The notes below the pieces were generated by a model, which was given only the letters and a program-made list of their open reading frames with translations, searched no databases and was not told where the DNA came from. Of a DNA stretch of 36,000 nt, positions 1 through 8,121 are shown one piece after another. Position 1 is the first letter of the stretch; each line of letters starts with the position of its first letter. The position numbers were made by a program, and so were the translations under genes. Source of the DNA: a virus; the IMG/VR virus record IMGVR_UViG_3300009703_000052, positions 1 through 36,000 of that record; one strand, 5' to 3'.

Positions 1-2
1 TG

Positions 3-83
3 GAAGCTCCACAAGAAGTTGTGATTTTTAAACAGCGTAGAACACGCAGTTGTAACGATGACAAACAAAACGAACCGGAATAA
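3..83 (+). CDS. C-terminal fragment of a small protein cut by the window edge
   Basis: The frame is open from base 3 and ends with TAA at 81-83, giving the last 26 codons of a gene whose start lies outside the left edge. The residues APQEVVIFKQRR recall the last strand of CsrA-like small beta proteins, but this is too short to name. If base 36000 is joined to base 1, the split codon becomes ATG and the frame runs straight on from the partial gene at 35928, giving a protein of about 51 residues. A rho-independent terminator and the tail gene at 220 follow. Real coding is likely from position and frame; the function is a guess. Confidence 0.5.
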   Translation, partial: EAPQEVVIFKQRRTRSCNDDKQNEPE

Positions 84-166
84 ATCGTAAAAATGGTTGC
101 CATCGCTTGATGAATAAGAACAATTATTAGCGTAGTTGAACTACAACAACCGAACATTACCTGTCG

Positions 167-204
167 AACGGGCTATCTCTTAACGAGGTCGCCCGTTTTT
201 TTTT
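167..204 (+). terminator. Rho-independent terminator
   Basis: AACGGGC (167-173) pairs perfectly with GCCCGTT (191-197) around a 17-nt loop and is followed by a run of T up to 204. It lies just before the Shine-Dalgarno of the gene at 220, so it would end or attenuate transcription from the early genes before the tail-spike and terminase block. Confidence 0.75.
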
Positions 205-219
205 GAATTGGGAGAACCT

Positions 220-663
220 ATGAGCGGCACAACTGACCGTGGCAAATACCTATTACTTAAATATGCGTTCGACGGAGAAACTGTCCCGACCACCTACCGC
301 CTCATTCTTTGCACCGACGATGATACGCCTACCAAAGCAAGTAACACGTTGGCGGACGTCACCGAGATAGCCTCTGGTTCAGGTTACGATTCCGGTGGAA
401 AGGCACTCGCGACGTCAGATGCGACTGTTACAGAAGTTGACGGTACGATCGGTGCGAAAGTTGTGTACAGCGATCAAACTTGGTCTGCCACTGGTACGTT
501 TCCGTCGAGCGGCACAGGTGCGCGATGGGCTGTTATCACGGACGGCACGACCTCTACGGATAATATCTTGGCTTATTTTAGCCTCGGGAGTAATCAGACT
601 CTCACGGACGGACAATCACTTACGCTTCAATCTGTAGAAATAGATTGCAACGAACCGAGTTAG
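220..663 (+). CDS. Putative phage tail/virion protein, 147 aa
   Basis: The product is Ser/Thr/Gly/Asp-rich with alternating short hydrophobic stretches, as expected for a beta-rich virion protein. Its opening (KYLLLKYAFDGETVPTTYRL) is followed by a Thr/Ala-rich middle and an ordered C-terminus, a pattern seen in small tail-fibre-associated proteins. ATG 220 is chosen over an upstream TTG (208) because GGAG at 211-214 sits five bases before it. It is the first of four plus-strand genes ending in the terminase, and its stop overlaps the Shine-Dalgarno of the next gene. No domain is recognised; the tail role is inferred from composition and from the neighbouring beta-helix protein. Confidence 0.6.
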   Translation: MSGTTDRGKYLLLKYAFDGETVPTTYRLILCTDDDTPTKASNTLADVTEIASGSGYDSGGKALATSDATVTEVDGTIGAKVVYSDQTWSATGTFPSSGTGARWAVITDGTTSTDNILAYFSLGSNQTLTDGQSLTLQSVEIDCNEPS

Positions 664-671
664 GAGTTGCC

Positions 672-1445
672 GTGGAGCTTCTACTTAAGGTTGGTGATAG
701 TGAATCACACGCAGGGTATAGAGATGGAGATATCGTCTGCGCTTTTGCGACGGATCACATCCTGAAGGTTAATGCGCAGACGCTGATGTCTGCGCCGGTC
801 ATATTAGATTCAGTGTCCGGCCTCAATCCGTCGGGAACACTTCTCGAACTAGTGTGTGAGATCTCTAGTGAGTTTAGGTTCGTTCGCGAAGCGGACACCG
901 TGACGCGGACGAGCCTGGCCACTGGTGAGCAGACAGTTCACGACGCCACTACGCCTGAGTCGATTCATGTAGATGCGTTTTTAAAACGTCGACTAAAACA
1001 TCCTCGCCATAGAATCTTTGGTGATACAGGAAGCGAATATTGGTTCGGCGGTACACGCGAGTTTTCAGCTGCGGATATATGGTCTGTATTAGAGCAGCAC
1101 TCTGATCACGTCCGCGAGGATTACCGGCAGTGGCCGTTTACGTGTGCGGAGCGATCGCATTTTCTTCCAATCTCCTGTGCGGGATACGGCGGGCATGAGG
1201 ATGATATTTCGCATCCCACCGCCCAACAACGATGTGCGCCGGTCACCGAAGATACCGGAACGCCAGAACCGATTGATATCGCGAAGCGTGAATGGTTTGT
1301 TCCGTACTGGGATCTCTCAAATACTCTCAACCTCACGGTCGACGATGTCCGCGATAACCAGCAGATTATCGATGCAAGGCTGATGCAAGGGAGTCCGGCT
1401 TTAGATAGCACAAACATTAGCAAAGTCGCAAACGGTCTGATTTAA
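672..1445 (+). CDS. Phage protein of unknown function upstream of the tail spike, 257 aa
   Basis: A GTG start at 672 is supported by TAGGAG at 661-666, which overlaps the previous stop. The N-terminus (ELLLKVGDSESHAGYRDGD) is a pattern I remember from planctomycete prophage proteins found near terminase genes, but I cannot attach a function. The central part has WFGGTREF and a Trp/Arg-rich stretch, and the C-terminus is hydrophilic. There is no signal peptide or membrane segment. It lies two bases before the beta-helix gene and is probably co-transcribed and virion-associated. Codon phase and tight spacing make it a confident gene. Confidence 0.6.
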   Translation: MELLLKVGDSESHAGYRDGDIVCAFATDHILKVNAQTLMSAPVILDSVSGLNPSGTLLELVCEISSEFRFVREADTVTRTSLATGEQTVHDATTPESIHVDAFLKRRLKHPRHRIFGDTGSEYWFGGTREFSAADIWSVLEQHSDHVREDYRQWPFTCAERSHFLPISCAGYGGHEDDISHPTAQQRCAPVTEDTGTPEPIDIAKREWFVPYWDLSNTLNLTVDDVRDNQQIIDARLMQGSPALDSTNISKVANGLI

Positions 1446-1447
1446 AA

Positions 1448-3589
1448 ATGGCAACTGTCACTACAAGCATTGGAACTAATAGCTCGCTTGGCACGTCAAC
1501 GCCCAGCGGTTGCAGCGGCTCTGGACCGTGGGATGTCACAATTTCACTTAGCCCACACAATGTGAGCGTCGGTGACACCGCAAAAATTACGGATTATACT
1601 CTAGGTGATTTTTACTACTTAATCACAGCCATTTCAGGCACTACCTGGACCTTTAAGTACATCAGCGGGGGAATGGGATCGACCAGTCCTTGTACGCTTG
1701 TTGATATGTCGTATGGTCAGGCCAGCGCCACTTTCCAGCGTACTTACAGCACGATAGGTGCATGGGAAAGTGACCTCGACGACACCAGTTATTATTCGTC
1801 CAGCGATGATGCCGTCGGTGAAGCGTACAACGACTCCGTCTTCGATGAATACATAGTCATCGACGGGGGCGGCACGGTTGGGCTGTCTTCCGTAACATTA
1901 ACTGCGCCTTCATCGCAGCGGCATGATGGCAAGGCTGGCACTGGTACGCGGATTGAATACACAGGCAACGAGGGCAGTTCATTTCGCATCAAGCGAAGTC
2001 AGTGTACCGTCGAGTGGTTGGAACTCGATCTTACTAGCACCGGCTCATCGGTGGCGGCAGGAGTGAACTTTGGAGCAAATTCAACGCAAGACGTTTACTG
2101 CCGAAATAATATAATTCATGGCCTCACGACCCAAAGTACGCATATTCACGGCGTCTACGTTTGGGGGACAGGTAACTCATCAAATACTCGTTATTTTATG
2201 AATAATATCCTGTACAACATTGACAACTCGTCCACGACAAAAGAAGCGTCTGGCATAACGGTATCGTCGGGCAACTGGGGAGTCTATCTCTACAACAACA
2301 CCGTCTATTACGTGAAAGCTACCGGAAGTGGCGACCAAGCGCTTTGCTTCAGTATTCACGATACCGATACTTTTCTCAAAAATAATATTGCTGCACGGGC
2401 AGATGCGGCAAGTGCTTCAAATGAAAAGTGCTTCGGTGAATCTGGCTTCTCTGGATCTACTCATGACTACAACCTATCAACAGATTCTACTGCGACGGGA
2501 ACAAACTCGTTAACAGGCGAGGACTATGAAGATCTGTTTGTCTCGGTCACAGGCGGCACAGAAGATCTGCACCTAGAGGAAGGTGCGGCTGCTATCGATG
2601 CGGGTGTGGATCTAGGCACATCTCCGACGAACGTCAACATCGATATCGACGGATTTGACCGGGACACAGTGGCGTCGTGGGACATCGGGGCTGACGAGTA
2701 TGTTTCAAGTGCAATCAATATCACCCCAGCCTCGGCTGAGTGCGTATTCGCAGCGGATCTCACGGTAACGATTGCAAAGTTCGTCACACCCGATGCCGCA
2801 GCATGCGTGTTGGCCGCTGTTATTGACAATGTTGGTAAAGCTATTGCACCAGACGCCGCAGCATGTGTATTTGCCGCGGATCTCACCGTCACGATTGATA
2901 AGGTCGTTACACCCGATGCCGCAGCATGTGTATTCACATCAAGCCTTACAGTCACGGTCGATAAGGTAGTCTCACCTGACGCAGCAATCGCTGACTTAGC
3001 CGCAGTCGATCCAACCGTCTTTATTGAAAAGTTCGTTACACCCGATGCCGCAGCATGCGTGTTGGCCGCTGTTATTGATAATGTTGATAAAGGTATTGCA
3101 CCAGACGCCGCTGAGTGTGTATTTGCCGCGAGCGTGACAGTCACGGTTGAGAAGGTCGTTACACCAGACGTCGCTGAATGTGTATTTTCCGCGGATCTCA
3201 CAGTAACGATTGAGAAGTTCGTTACACCCGATGCCGCAGTTGCTGATTTATCCGCAGTCGATCCAACCGTCTCGATCACGGGTGGCGGAACGACAGTGTC
3301 ACCCGCCTCCGCAGTGGCTACTCTGGCTGCACCCGATCCGACCACATTTATTGATACGGTACTCACAGCCACAGCATCCTTCAACTTGGCTGCTCAGTCT
3401 CCGACCGTTGTGGTGAGTGGTAACACAACGATTACGCCATCAGCAGCTACCGTTCTTCTCGGAGCATCGCTTGGGGGACTCAACCCGCCCGGCTTAATCT
3501 ACGTCAGCGATCCACAAATCAACGCACCATTTGTCAGCGGTGCACAAATCGATGTCCCGAATATATTCAAGCCACGAATTGAGAGGTAA
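1448..3589 (+). CDS. Tail spike-like protein: parallel beta-helix plus about twelve short repeats, 713 aa
   Basis: Residues 1-110 are a small beta-rich head. Residues about 130-415 carry Asn/Gly-rich rungs (YCRNNIIHG, FMNNILYNI, YLYNNTVYY) and end in DGFDRDTVASWDIGADEY, typical of right-handed parallel beta-helix proteins of the pectate-lyase superfold. Residues about 420-680 are some twelve repeats of 20-23 aa with the core PDAAxCVFAADLTVTI. The C-terminus (LIYVSDPQINAPFVSGAQI) is a short Pro/Val segment. Beta-helix spikes bind or cut host polysaccharide; no catalytic residues can be assigned. The repeat DNA contains a near-identical 252-bp duplication. It lies in the terminase operon, far from the tape-measure module. 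Confidence 0.75.
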   Translation: MATVTTSIGTNSSLGTSTPSGCSGSGPWDVTISLSPHNVSVGDTAKITDYTLGDFYYLITAISGTTWTFKYISGGMGSTSPCTLVDMSYGQASATFQRTYSTIGAWESDLDDTSYYSSSDDAVGEAYNDSVFDEYIVIDGGGTVGLSSVTLTAPSSQRHDGKAGTGTRIEYTGNEGSSFRIKRSQCTVEWLELDLTSTGSSVAAGVNFGANSTQDVYCRNNIIHGLTTQSTHIHGVYVWGTGNSSNTRYFMNNILYNIDNSSTTKEASGITVSSGNWGVYLYNNTVYYVKATGSGDQALCFSIHDTDTFLKNNIAARADAASASNEKCFGESGFSGSTHDYNLSTDSTATGTNSLTGEDYEDLFVSVTGGTEDLHLEEGAAAIDAGVDLGTSPTNVNIDIDGFDRDTVASWDIGADEYVSSAINITPASAECVFAADLTVTIAKFVTPDAAACVLAAVIDNVGKAIAPDAAACVFAADLTVTIDKVVTPDAAACVFTSSLTVTVDKVVSPDAAIADLAAVDPTVFIEKFVTPDAAACVLAAVIDNVDKGIAPDAAECVFAASVTVTVEKVVTPDVAECVFSADLTVTIEKFVTPDAAVADLSAVDPTVSITGGGTTVSPASAVATLAAPDPTTFIDTVLTATASFNLAAQSPTVVVSGNTTITPSAATVLLGASLGGLNPPGLIYVSDPQINAPFVSGAQIDVPNIFKPRIER
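2713..3473 (+). repeat. Coding tandem repeats in the spike gene (20-23 codons each, about 12 units)
   Basis: Units alternate between the types PDAAACVFAADLTVTI, PDAAACVLAAVIDNV and PDAAIADLAAVDPTV. The order of unit types recurs: the stretch beginning near 2779 matches the one beginning near 3031 with a 252-bp offset (four units) and only scattered differences. This indicates recent duplication of a multi-unit block on top of older single-unit repeats. Confidence 0.8.
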
Positions 3590-3592
3590 ACC

Positions 3593-4225
3593 ATGTCAAC
3601 CGCATTGAAAAATTCGTCTGGGGAATACATCACGATTCAAAGTGGTGAGTCATGTAATCTGACCGGCACGCTCAAGAGCACCGAGAGCGAAACAGTTAGC
3701 AGTGTGAGCTCACTAACAATCACGCTCTACGATAAAGCCAGTGGCACTATCATAAACAGCAGAAACAGTCAAAACGTGAATAACGTGAACGGAGGTACAT
3801 TCTCAGCAGGGGTGTACACAATCGAGCTCGATGGTGCGGATACTGAAGCAGTCGGTGAGGTTGCAGACGGCAGCAGCCAGGAACGGATTGCTCGGATCGA
3901 GTGGGGTTATAGCGACGGCGATTCGACACGCACTGGAATCGAAGAATTCAGTTTTTTAGTTCACAAGATGGTCACTGCGATAGGGGTAGGCACAGGGGCA
4001 AATCAAATAACGCTAACAGTAACGGATACCTCATCAAATCCAGTTGCGGAAGCAACAGTTCATGTCAGTACCGACCTTGCTGGTCAACAGATAGTGGCTG
4101 GCCCAGTCTTTACAAATGTCTCTGGCGTGACGCCCACGCTCTTTTTGGACACAGGCACATATTATTCGTGGAGCTCACACACAGACTATAGCTTTACGAA
4201 TCCGAGTAAATTTACAGTTAGCTAG
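3593..4225 (+). CDS. Putative tail/virion protein with C-terminal Ig-like (carboxypeptidase regulatory-like) domain, 210 aa
   Basis: ATG 3593 has GAGAGG eleven bases upstream. Residues 1-125 form a domain (LTGTLKSTESETVSSVSSL, SAGVYTIELDGADTE) resembling baseplate or receptor-binding N-terminal sandwich domains. Residues 130-210 (ITLTVTDTSSNPVAEATVHV, then FLDTGTYY) match the pattern of a carboxypeptidase regulatory-like/transthyretin-type beta sandwich, common in phage adhesion proteins. It starts four bases after the spike gene and ends with TAG in the same frame as the terminase. It probably decorates the spike or tail tip; the fold is inferred from pattern only. Confidence 0.6.
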   Translation: MSTALKNSSGEYITIQSGESCNLTGTLKSTESETVSSVSSLTITLYDKASGTIINSRNSQNVNNVNGGTFSAGVYTIELDGADTEAVGEVADGSSQERIARIEWGYSDGDSTRTGIEEFSFLVHKMVTAIGVGTGANQITLTVTDTSSNPVAEATVHVSTDLAGQQIVAGPVFTNVSGVTPTLFLDTGTYYSWSSHTDYSFTNPSKFTVS

Positions 4226-4273
4226 CTAAGGGGTGAGCTAATTTCAACAGCGTATGAATCACATCGCGAGACG

Positions 4274-6310
4274 ATGCGGTCGCGTACGGCTGCACAGAGT
4301 CAGTCCGGGCGTGACATTGCACCGCTTCCACGCATCCGAAGTGGTCGGCGTAAGAAGGCGTGTTCGCTCAATTTCAGAAAATTCTGCGAGACGTATTTTT
4401 CAGCCACGTTCCATCTCGACTGGAGCGACGACCACCTGAAGGTGATTGAGAAAATAGAGCACGCTTGTTTGAAAGGTGGCCTGTTTGCATTGGCGATGCC
4501 GCGGGGGTCAGGAAAAACGAGCCTTTGTGAGACGGCGGCATTGTGGGCAATCCTGTACGGCCATCGTAAGAGTGTCGTCTTGATCGGGGCATCCGAGGAT
4601 GCTGGTGCGATGATGCTCGATAGTGTGAAAGCGGAAATCGAGATGAACGAACTGCTAGCCGCTGATTTTCCAGAGGTTTGTCACCCGATCGAAAAGCTCG
4701 ATGGCATTGTGAACCGCACAGCGGGTCAGTTATACAAAGGCAACCGCACGCACATCACCTGGACCGCAAAAAAAATAGTGCTGCCAACGATACCAAAGTC
4801 CCACGCCAGTGGCGCGGTTTGCCTCGCACTCGGTATCACAGGAAGGATACGTGGACTAAAGCACAAGCTTCCAACCGGCGAAGCTGTCAGACCGGATTTC
4901 GTTATTGTGGATGATCCGCAAACTGATGAGTCTGCGCGGAGTCCAAGTCAGTCGGCGACTCGGGAGAATATACTGGCGACGGCCATTCTCGGACTCGCTG
5001 GTCCAGGTAAAAAGATGTCTGGTTTTATGCCCTGCACGATAATCAGGCCAAATGACATGGCCGCGAGCATTTTGGATCGGGATAAGCACCCAGAATGGCA
5101 AGGTGAGACAACGCAGATGGTCTACAAATGGCCTGTGAATGACGCATTGTGGAATGAGTATGCAGAAATCCGGCAGGAGGATCTCAAGGCCGACGGTGAT
5201 GGATCGCGGGCAACAAAGTTTTATTCTAAGAACCGAAAGAAGATGGATGAAGGTTCAGTTGTTGCTTGGGAATCACGATTCAACGATGACGAGCTCTCAG
5301 CACTTCAGCATGCCTTTAACCTGCGGATTCGGGATGAGAACGCTTTTTTCTCCGAGTACCAAAATCTGCCAATGGTCGATGAAGAGACTGCTGATCTTTT
5401 GACGGTAGACGAGATTTCCAGAAAAATTAATGGTTACAAGAAGCTAGATATCCCTAACGACGCTGAACGCATAACTACTTTTATTGATATACAACAGAAG
5501 TGCCTGTTTTATGTGACGACCGCGTGGACGATGGGATTCACGGGCTACGTGATCGACTATGGTGCTTACCCGGATCAGCAGCGGCGATATTACAGTTTGC
5601 GGGATATTTCAAAAACGCTACAACGGGCAAAGCCCGGAGCGGGGCTTGAGGGCGCGATCTTCGCGGGATTGCAAAACCTGACAAATCATATTCATGAGTC
5701 AGTCTATCTACGCGATGACGGGGCGGAGATGACTAATGACCTGACGCTGATCGACGCAAACTGGGGTATGTCGACCGACATCGTCCACCAGTTTTGCAGA
5801 AATACTAACCATCGCGGTCGCATCATGCCTGCACACGGTAGGTATGTCGGTGCGAGTAGCAGAAGTTTCAGCGACTACGCCAAGCGGAAAGGCGAGCGCG
5901 TTGGATACAACTGGCGTATGCCGACGGTGAAGGGGAAACGGGTTGTTCGTCACGTTCTGTTTGATTCAAACTTCTGGAAGTCATTCGTACACGCGAGACT
6001 TTCACAGTCCCTTGGAGATCCCGGCTGCTTGAGTCTTTTTAAAGCGAAGCCATCCACGCATCAGATGTTGGCAGATCATTGCCACGCTGAGTATCGCATC
6101 AAAACGACTGGACGTGGCCGTGAGGTAGATGAATGGAAGCTGCTACCCAACAAGCCCGACAATCACTTCCTCGACTGCCTGTCAGGATCAGCCGTCGCAG
6201 CGAGCGTCACCGGCTGTAACTTGAGCGGAATAAATAATCGAAGCGCCGAAGATCTGGCGATGCAAGCCGAAACAAAGCGAACACGACGGGAACGGGTTAC
6301 ATACCTTTAA
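4274..6310 (+). CDS. terL: Phage terminase large subunit (DNA-packaging ATPase/nuclease), about 678 aa
   Basis: This is the ATP-driven packaging motor and genome-cutting nuclease. Walker A is PRGSGKT at residues 76-82 and Walker B is FVIVDDPQTDE near residue 210. RNase H-fold nuclease acidics are visible in TFIDIQQK, in LIDANWGMST and in the C-terminal HFLDCLSGSAVA. Length is at the upper end for the family. ATG 4274 has no good ribosome site; the frame is open upstream to the TAG at 4223, and ATT 4241 preceded by GGGGTGAG would add ISTAYESHRET, which looks like coding sequence. It follows tail genes on the plus strand and lies about 21 kb from the portal, an unusual split. Confidence 0.92.
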   Translation: MRSRTAAQSQSGRDIAPLPRIRSGRRKKACSLNFRKFCETYFSATFHLDWSDDHLKVIEKIEHACLKGGLFALAMPRGSGKTSLCETAALWAILYGHRKSVVLIGASEDAGAMMLDSVKAEIEMNELLAADFPEVCHPIEKLDGIVNRTAGQLYKGNRTHITWTAKKIVLPTIPKSHASGAVCLALGITGRIRGLKHKLPTGEAVRPDFVIVDDPQTDESARSPSQSATRENILATAILGLAGPGKKMSGFMPCTIIRPNDMAASILDRDKHPEWQGETTQMVYKWPVNDALWNEYAEIRQEDLKADGDGSRATKFYSKNRKKMDEGSVVAWESRFNDDELSALQHAFNLRIRDENAFFSEYQNLPMVDEETADLLTVDEISRKINGYKKLDIPNDAERITTFIDIQQKCLFYVTTAWTMGFTGYVIDYGAYPDQQRRYYSLRDISKTLQRAKPGAGLEGAIFAGLQNLTNHIHESVYLRDDGAEMTNDLTLIDANWGMSTDIVHQFCRNTNHRGRIMPAHGRYVGASSRSFSDYAKRKGERVGYNWRMPTVKGKRVVRHVLFDSNFWKSFVHARLSQSLGDPGCLSLFKAKPSTHQMLADHCHAEYRIKTTGRGREVDEWKLLPNKPDNHFLDCLSGSAVAASVTGCNLSGINNRSAEDLAMQAETKRTRRERVTYL

Positions 6311-6328
6311 TAGAAAAAGGATTTTGCA

Positions 6329-6586
6329 ATGGGTAAAAAGAAGGCTGTGAAACGTGGACGCCCGAAGGGCAGTCCCAATCGAACGGTAGATGTGGTTGAG
6401 GTGATCGAAAGTCGATGCGACAAGTGTGGGTCTGGCGAGCGGGAGAATTACATCAATAAGCGGACGCTGACCTTGAGCGGACGGACGATGGACGGTAGGT
6501 TATACACGTCAGTCACCTGGCGACGCACGCGATGCCTCAAGTGCGGACAATGGCGTGACGATAAAACCTATGACGACCGTGGATAA
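6329..6586 (+). CDS. Small AT-hook/zinc-ribbon protein, 85 aa
   Basis: The basic N-terminus contains RGRPKGSPNR, an AT-hook-like minor-groove binder, followed by a four-cysteine zinc ribbon (CDKCGSG and, 35 residues later, CLKCGQW). The start has AAAGGA upstream. It is 18 bases after terL and is the last gene of the rightward arm, before a strong terminator. DNA binding is likely from the motifs. A role as terminase partner or small subunit is possible because no small subunit is visible upstream of terL, but that is speculation. Confidence 0.65.
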   Translation: MGKKKAVKRGRPKGSPNRTVDVVEVIESRCDKCGSGERENYINKRTLTLSGRTMDGRLYTSVTWRRTRCLKCGQWRDDKTYDDRG

Positions 6587-6622
6587 TACAAATCGAGCGT
6601 AGTTGACATATGTCTCGATTCT

Positions 6623-6664
6623 GCGGCGGGGAGTTCGATGCACCTTTCTCCCCGCCGCTCTTTT
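6623..6664 (+). terminator. Strong rho-independent terminator ending the rightward arm
   Basis: GCGGCGGGGAG (6623-6633) pairs perfectly over 11 bp with CTCCCCGCCGC (6648-6658), followed by TCTTTT. It sits 36 bases after the last rightward gene. Confidence 0.85.
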
Positions 6665-6666
6665 AA

Positions 6667-6738
6667 CTGACTGGTTTGCTGACTGGTTTGCTGACTGGTT
6701 TGCTGACTGGTTTGCTGACTGGTTTGCTGGCTGGTTTG
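6667..6738. repeat. Tandem repeat, 12 bp x 6 (CTGACTGGTTTG)
   Basis: Five exact copies of CTGACTGGTTTG are followed by a sixth with one change (CTGGCTGGTTTG), immediately after the terminator of the rightward arm. It lies outside any credible gene. The function is unknown: a replication-slippage tract or protein-binding iterons are both possible. Confidence 0.9.
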
Positions 6739-7190
6739 CTGGCCACTCTAAGTGACTCTCTGATCGTAAACCCCTGTAAACTAAGGCTTTAACGTGTGTA
6801 CCGTTCCGGCCACTGCACGCCCAAGAGCCACTGGTGCATAAATAAAGTCTTCGGTACAGTCTACTTCTTCGCGGCGGGCTCACGGTCGAGGGAGCAAAGA
6901 GTACCTGTGACCCCCCCTGATGGGGGGGTAGTGCCTATTTGGCAGCATGCAACCCGATAGGGGGGGGTGAAAATAGGGTAAATGTGGTCATAATGATGAC
7001 AAAATGGGCATAAAATCGCGTTTAAAATATCCCATGAGAAGCCCGTACAAGCCGGTATGCGCGTGTTTGCGAGAATGGCATTAGGGGTAGGCTGAATAGA
7101 AAAGCGCGCGAGAAGCTCGCCGGGGGGCTCTGATTAGATAATGGTAAATACGTGCTTTAAAAATAATCCCGCCTATTTTGGTAGGCGCAT
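6739..7190. other. Convergent intergenic region without genes, with G/C-tract hairpins
   Basis: About 450 bases between the ends of the two arms show no credible coding frame. They hold a perfect C7-TGAT-G7 inverted repeat (6911-6928), a G8 tract (6960-6967), and an inverted repeat CGCCTA/TAGGCG (7170-7187) next to the leftward terminator. A packaging (pac/cos) or replication site would be reasonable here, close to the terminase, but nothing in the sequence proves it. Confidence 0.5.
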
Positions 7191-7227
7191 TAAAAAAGCC
7201 CCCGCGGATTTACTATCCGCGGGGGCT
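7191..7227 (-). terminator. Strong rho-independent terminator of the leftward arm
   Basis: A perfect 13-bp stem (7197-7209 with 7215-7227, sequence AGCCCCCGCGGAT and its complement) has a 5-nt loop. Read leftward it is followed by six T. It lies 20 bases after the stop of the 7247-8017 gene and is the last signal of the leftward arm. Confidence 0.88.
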
Positions 7228-7246
7228 GACTGTTAACAGGTAACAG

Positions 7247-8017
7247 CTACACGACTAACTGACCGTTGTTGCATACGGGGCAGGTGATAGCGCCGGTATC
7301 TTCACAGTACCGATATTCAGCCGCGCCCGTTATCACTTCCGTATCGGTTGGGCATAAATCATTCAGATCCATATCGCAATTGTGACTAGTCCAATATGAA
7401 CCGTCACTATACCATTCAGCATCACACTCATCGCACCCGATATGCCCGTCACTAGTCGAGAGTAATGGGTACTCGCTCATTCCCGATTCAGTAAAGCAAA
7501 CGGGCATCGTATACCCGCCGCGGATATCCGCCCCACCGTGTATTTGTAAGAGAATGTAGTCATTATCATCATATGGGTCATGCCACTGGATAAACTGGAT
7601 ACACTGGGACAACTTGCAACCCTCGACCTCATAGGTATTGCAAGTTATCGGCTCGCCCTCACCATACAATCCGCGCCCGTTCCTGAATTCCTTTGCAAAG
7701 TCATCCATAATTGATAGGTCGCTATTACCTAAGTCAATGCACCCTTCACGGAATGCTTGAAACATGGAATCCATCGTTTCATCATATTCGAGGTGCTCGG
7801 TCAGATAGTGAAATATGTTAGTTGTGTATTCGATGCCATATCGACCGCAAAGGGTCGCGCTATCGGCATTCTTGAAACTCTCATACTTCTCCATCAATTC
7901 GCGGTTGCGTTGCCACGCGCGCCCGTTAATTCCGCCTGAGTCGAGCATATTGATACCCGTATTTTCGAGCAGCATATCTGTAATAACTTGTTCTGTTTTA
8001 GTGAGCATAGTTGTCAT
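7247..8017 (-). CDS. Conserved phage protein of unknown function, DSGG...GRxWxRN type, 256 aa
   Basis: The N-terminal part has ENTGINMLDSGGINGRAWQR, a pattern I remember in many uncharacterised phage proteins. The middle is acidic (HYLTEHLEYDETMDSMFQAF). The C-terminal 80 residues hold Cys pairs (CDECDAEW and CPVCNNG), suggesting a metal-bound ribbon. ATG 8017 is preferred to GTG 8026 because AAGG then sits eight bases upstream, as in neighbouring genes. It forms a single-gene transcription unit with its own operator-promoter (8079-8107) and terminator (7191-7227), that is, a moron-like cassette. Confidence 0.75.
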   Translation of the reverse strand: MTTMLTKTEQVITDMLLENTGINMLDSGGINGRAWQRNRELMEKYESFKNADSATLCGRYGIEYTTNIFHYLTEHLEYDETMDSMFQAFREGCIDLGNSDLSIMDDFAKEFRNGRGLYGEGEPITCNTYEVEGCKLSQCIQFIQWHDPYDDNDYILLQIHGGADIRGGYTMPVCFTESGMSEYPLLSTSDGHIGCDECDAEWYSDGSYWTSHNCDMDLNDLCPTDTEVITGAAEYRYCEDTGAITCPVCNNGQLVV

Positions 8018-8042
8018 CGTTTGCACCTTATAAAAGTTAGAC

Positions 8043-8065
8043 GGGAAACCGCGGGAAACCGCGGG
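8043..8065. repeat. Two direct 10-bp repeats GGGAAACCGC in the 5' leader of the 8017 gene
   Basis: GGGAAACCGC occurs at 8043-8052 and 8053-8062, followed by GGG. In the leftward mRNA this becomes two CCGCGG-centred segments between the promoter and the start codon, which could fold and affect translation. Confidence 0.5.
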
Positions 8066-8078
8066 TTAACACCTATCT

Positions 8079-8107
8079 ATAATATCGGTGGAGCGATAAT
8101 AAAACAA
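8079..8107 (-). promoter_or_regulatory. Leftward promoter with spacer operator (third copy)
   Basis: On the minus strand there is TTGTTT (8107-8102), a 17-bp spacer, then TATTAT (8084-8079). The inverted repeat TATCGGtggaGCGATA (8083-8098) fills the -10-proximal half of the spacer, with one imperfect pair. Geometry and sequence match the promoters at 9519-9547 and 11855-11883. Confidence 0.7.
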
Positions 8108-8121
8108 CAGGCTATTTAGCT

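Noticed and set aside
2524-3384. 286-codon minus-strand frame over the spike repeats
   Set aside because: It is a repeat-driven antisense shadow: the repeated DNA lacks stops in this frame, so the frame stays open. The plus-strand protein is clearly real.
3593-6310. Fusion of the 210-aa tail protein to the terminase by TAG readthrough (same frame)
   Set aside because: A ribosome-site-like GGGGTGAG and a sensible terminase start lie between them, and the domains are unrelated; same frame has a one-in-three chance.
6509-6883. Minus-strand frame encoding NQSA repeats
   Set aside because: Crosses the perfect terminator and the end of the zinc-ribbon gene; the repeat peptide merely reflects the 12-bp tandem DNA.
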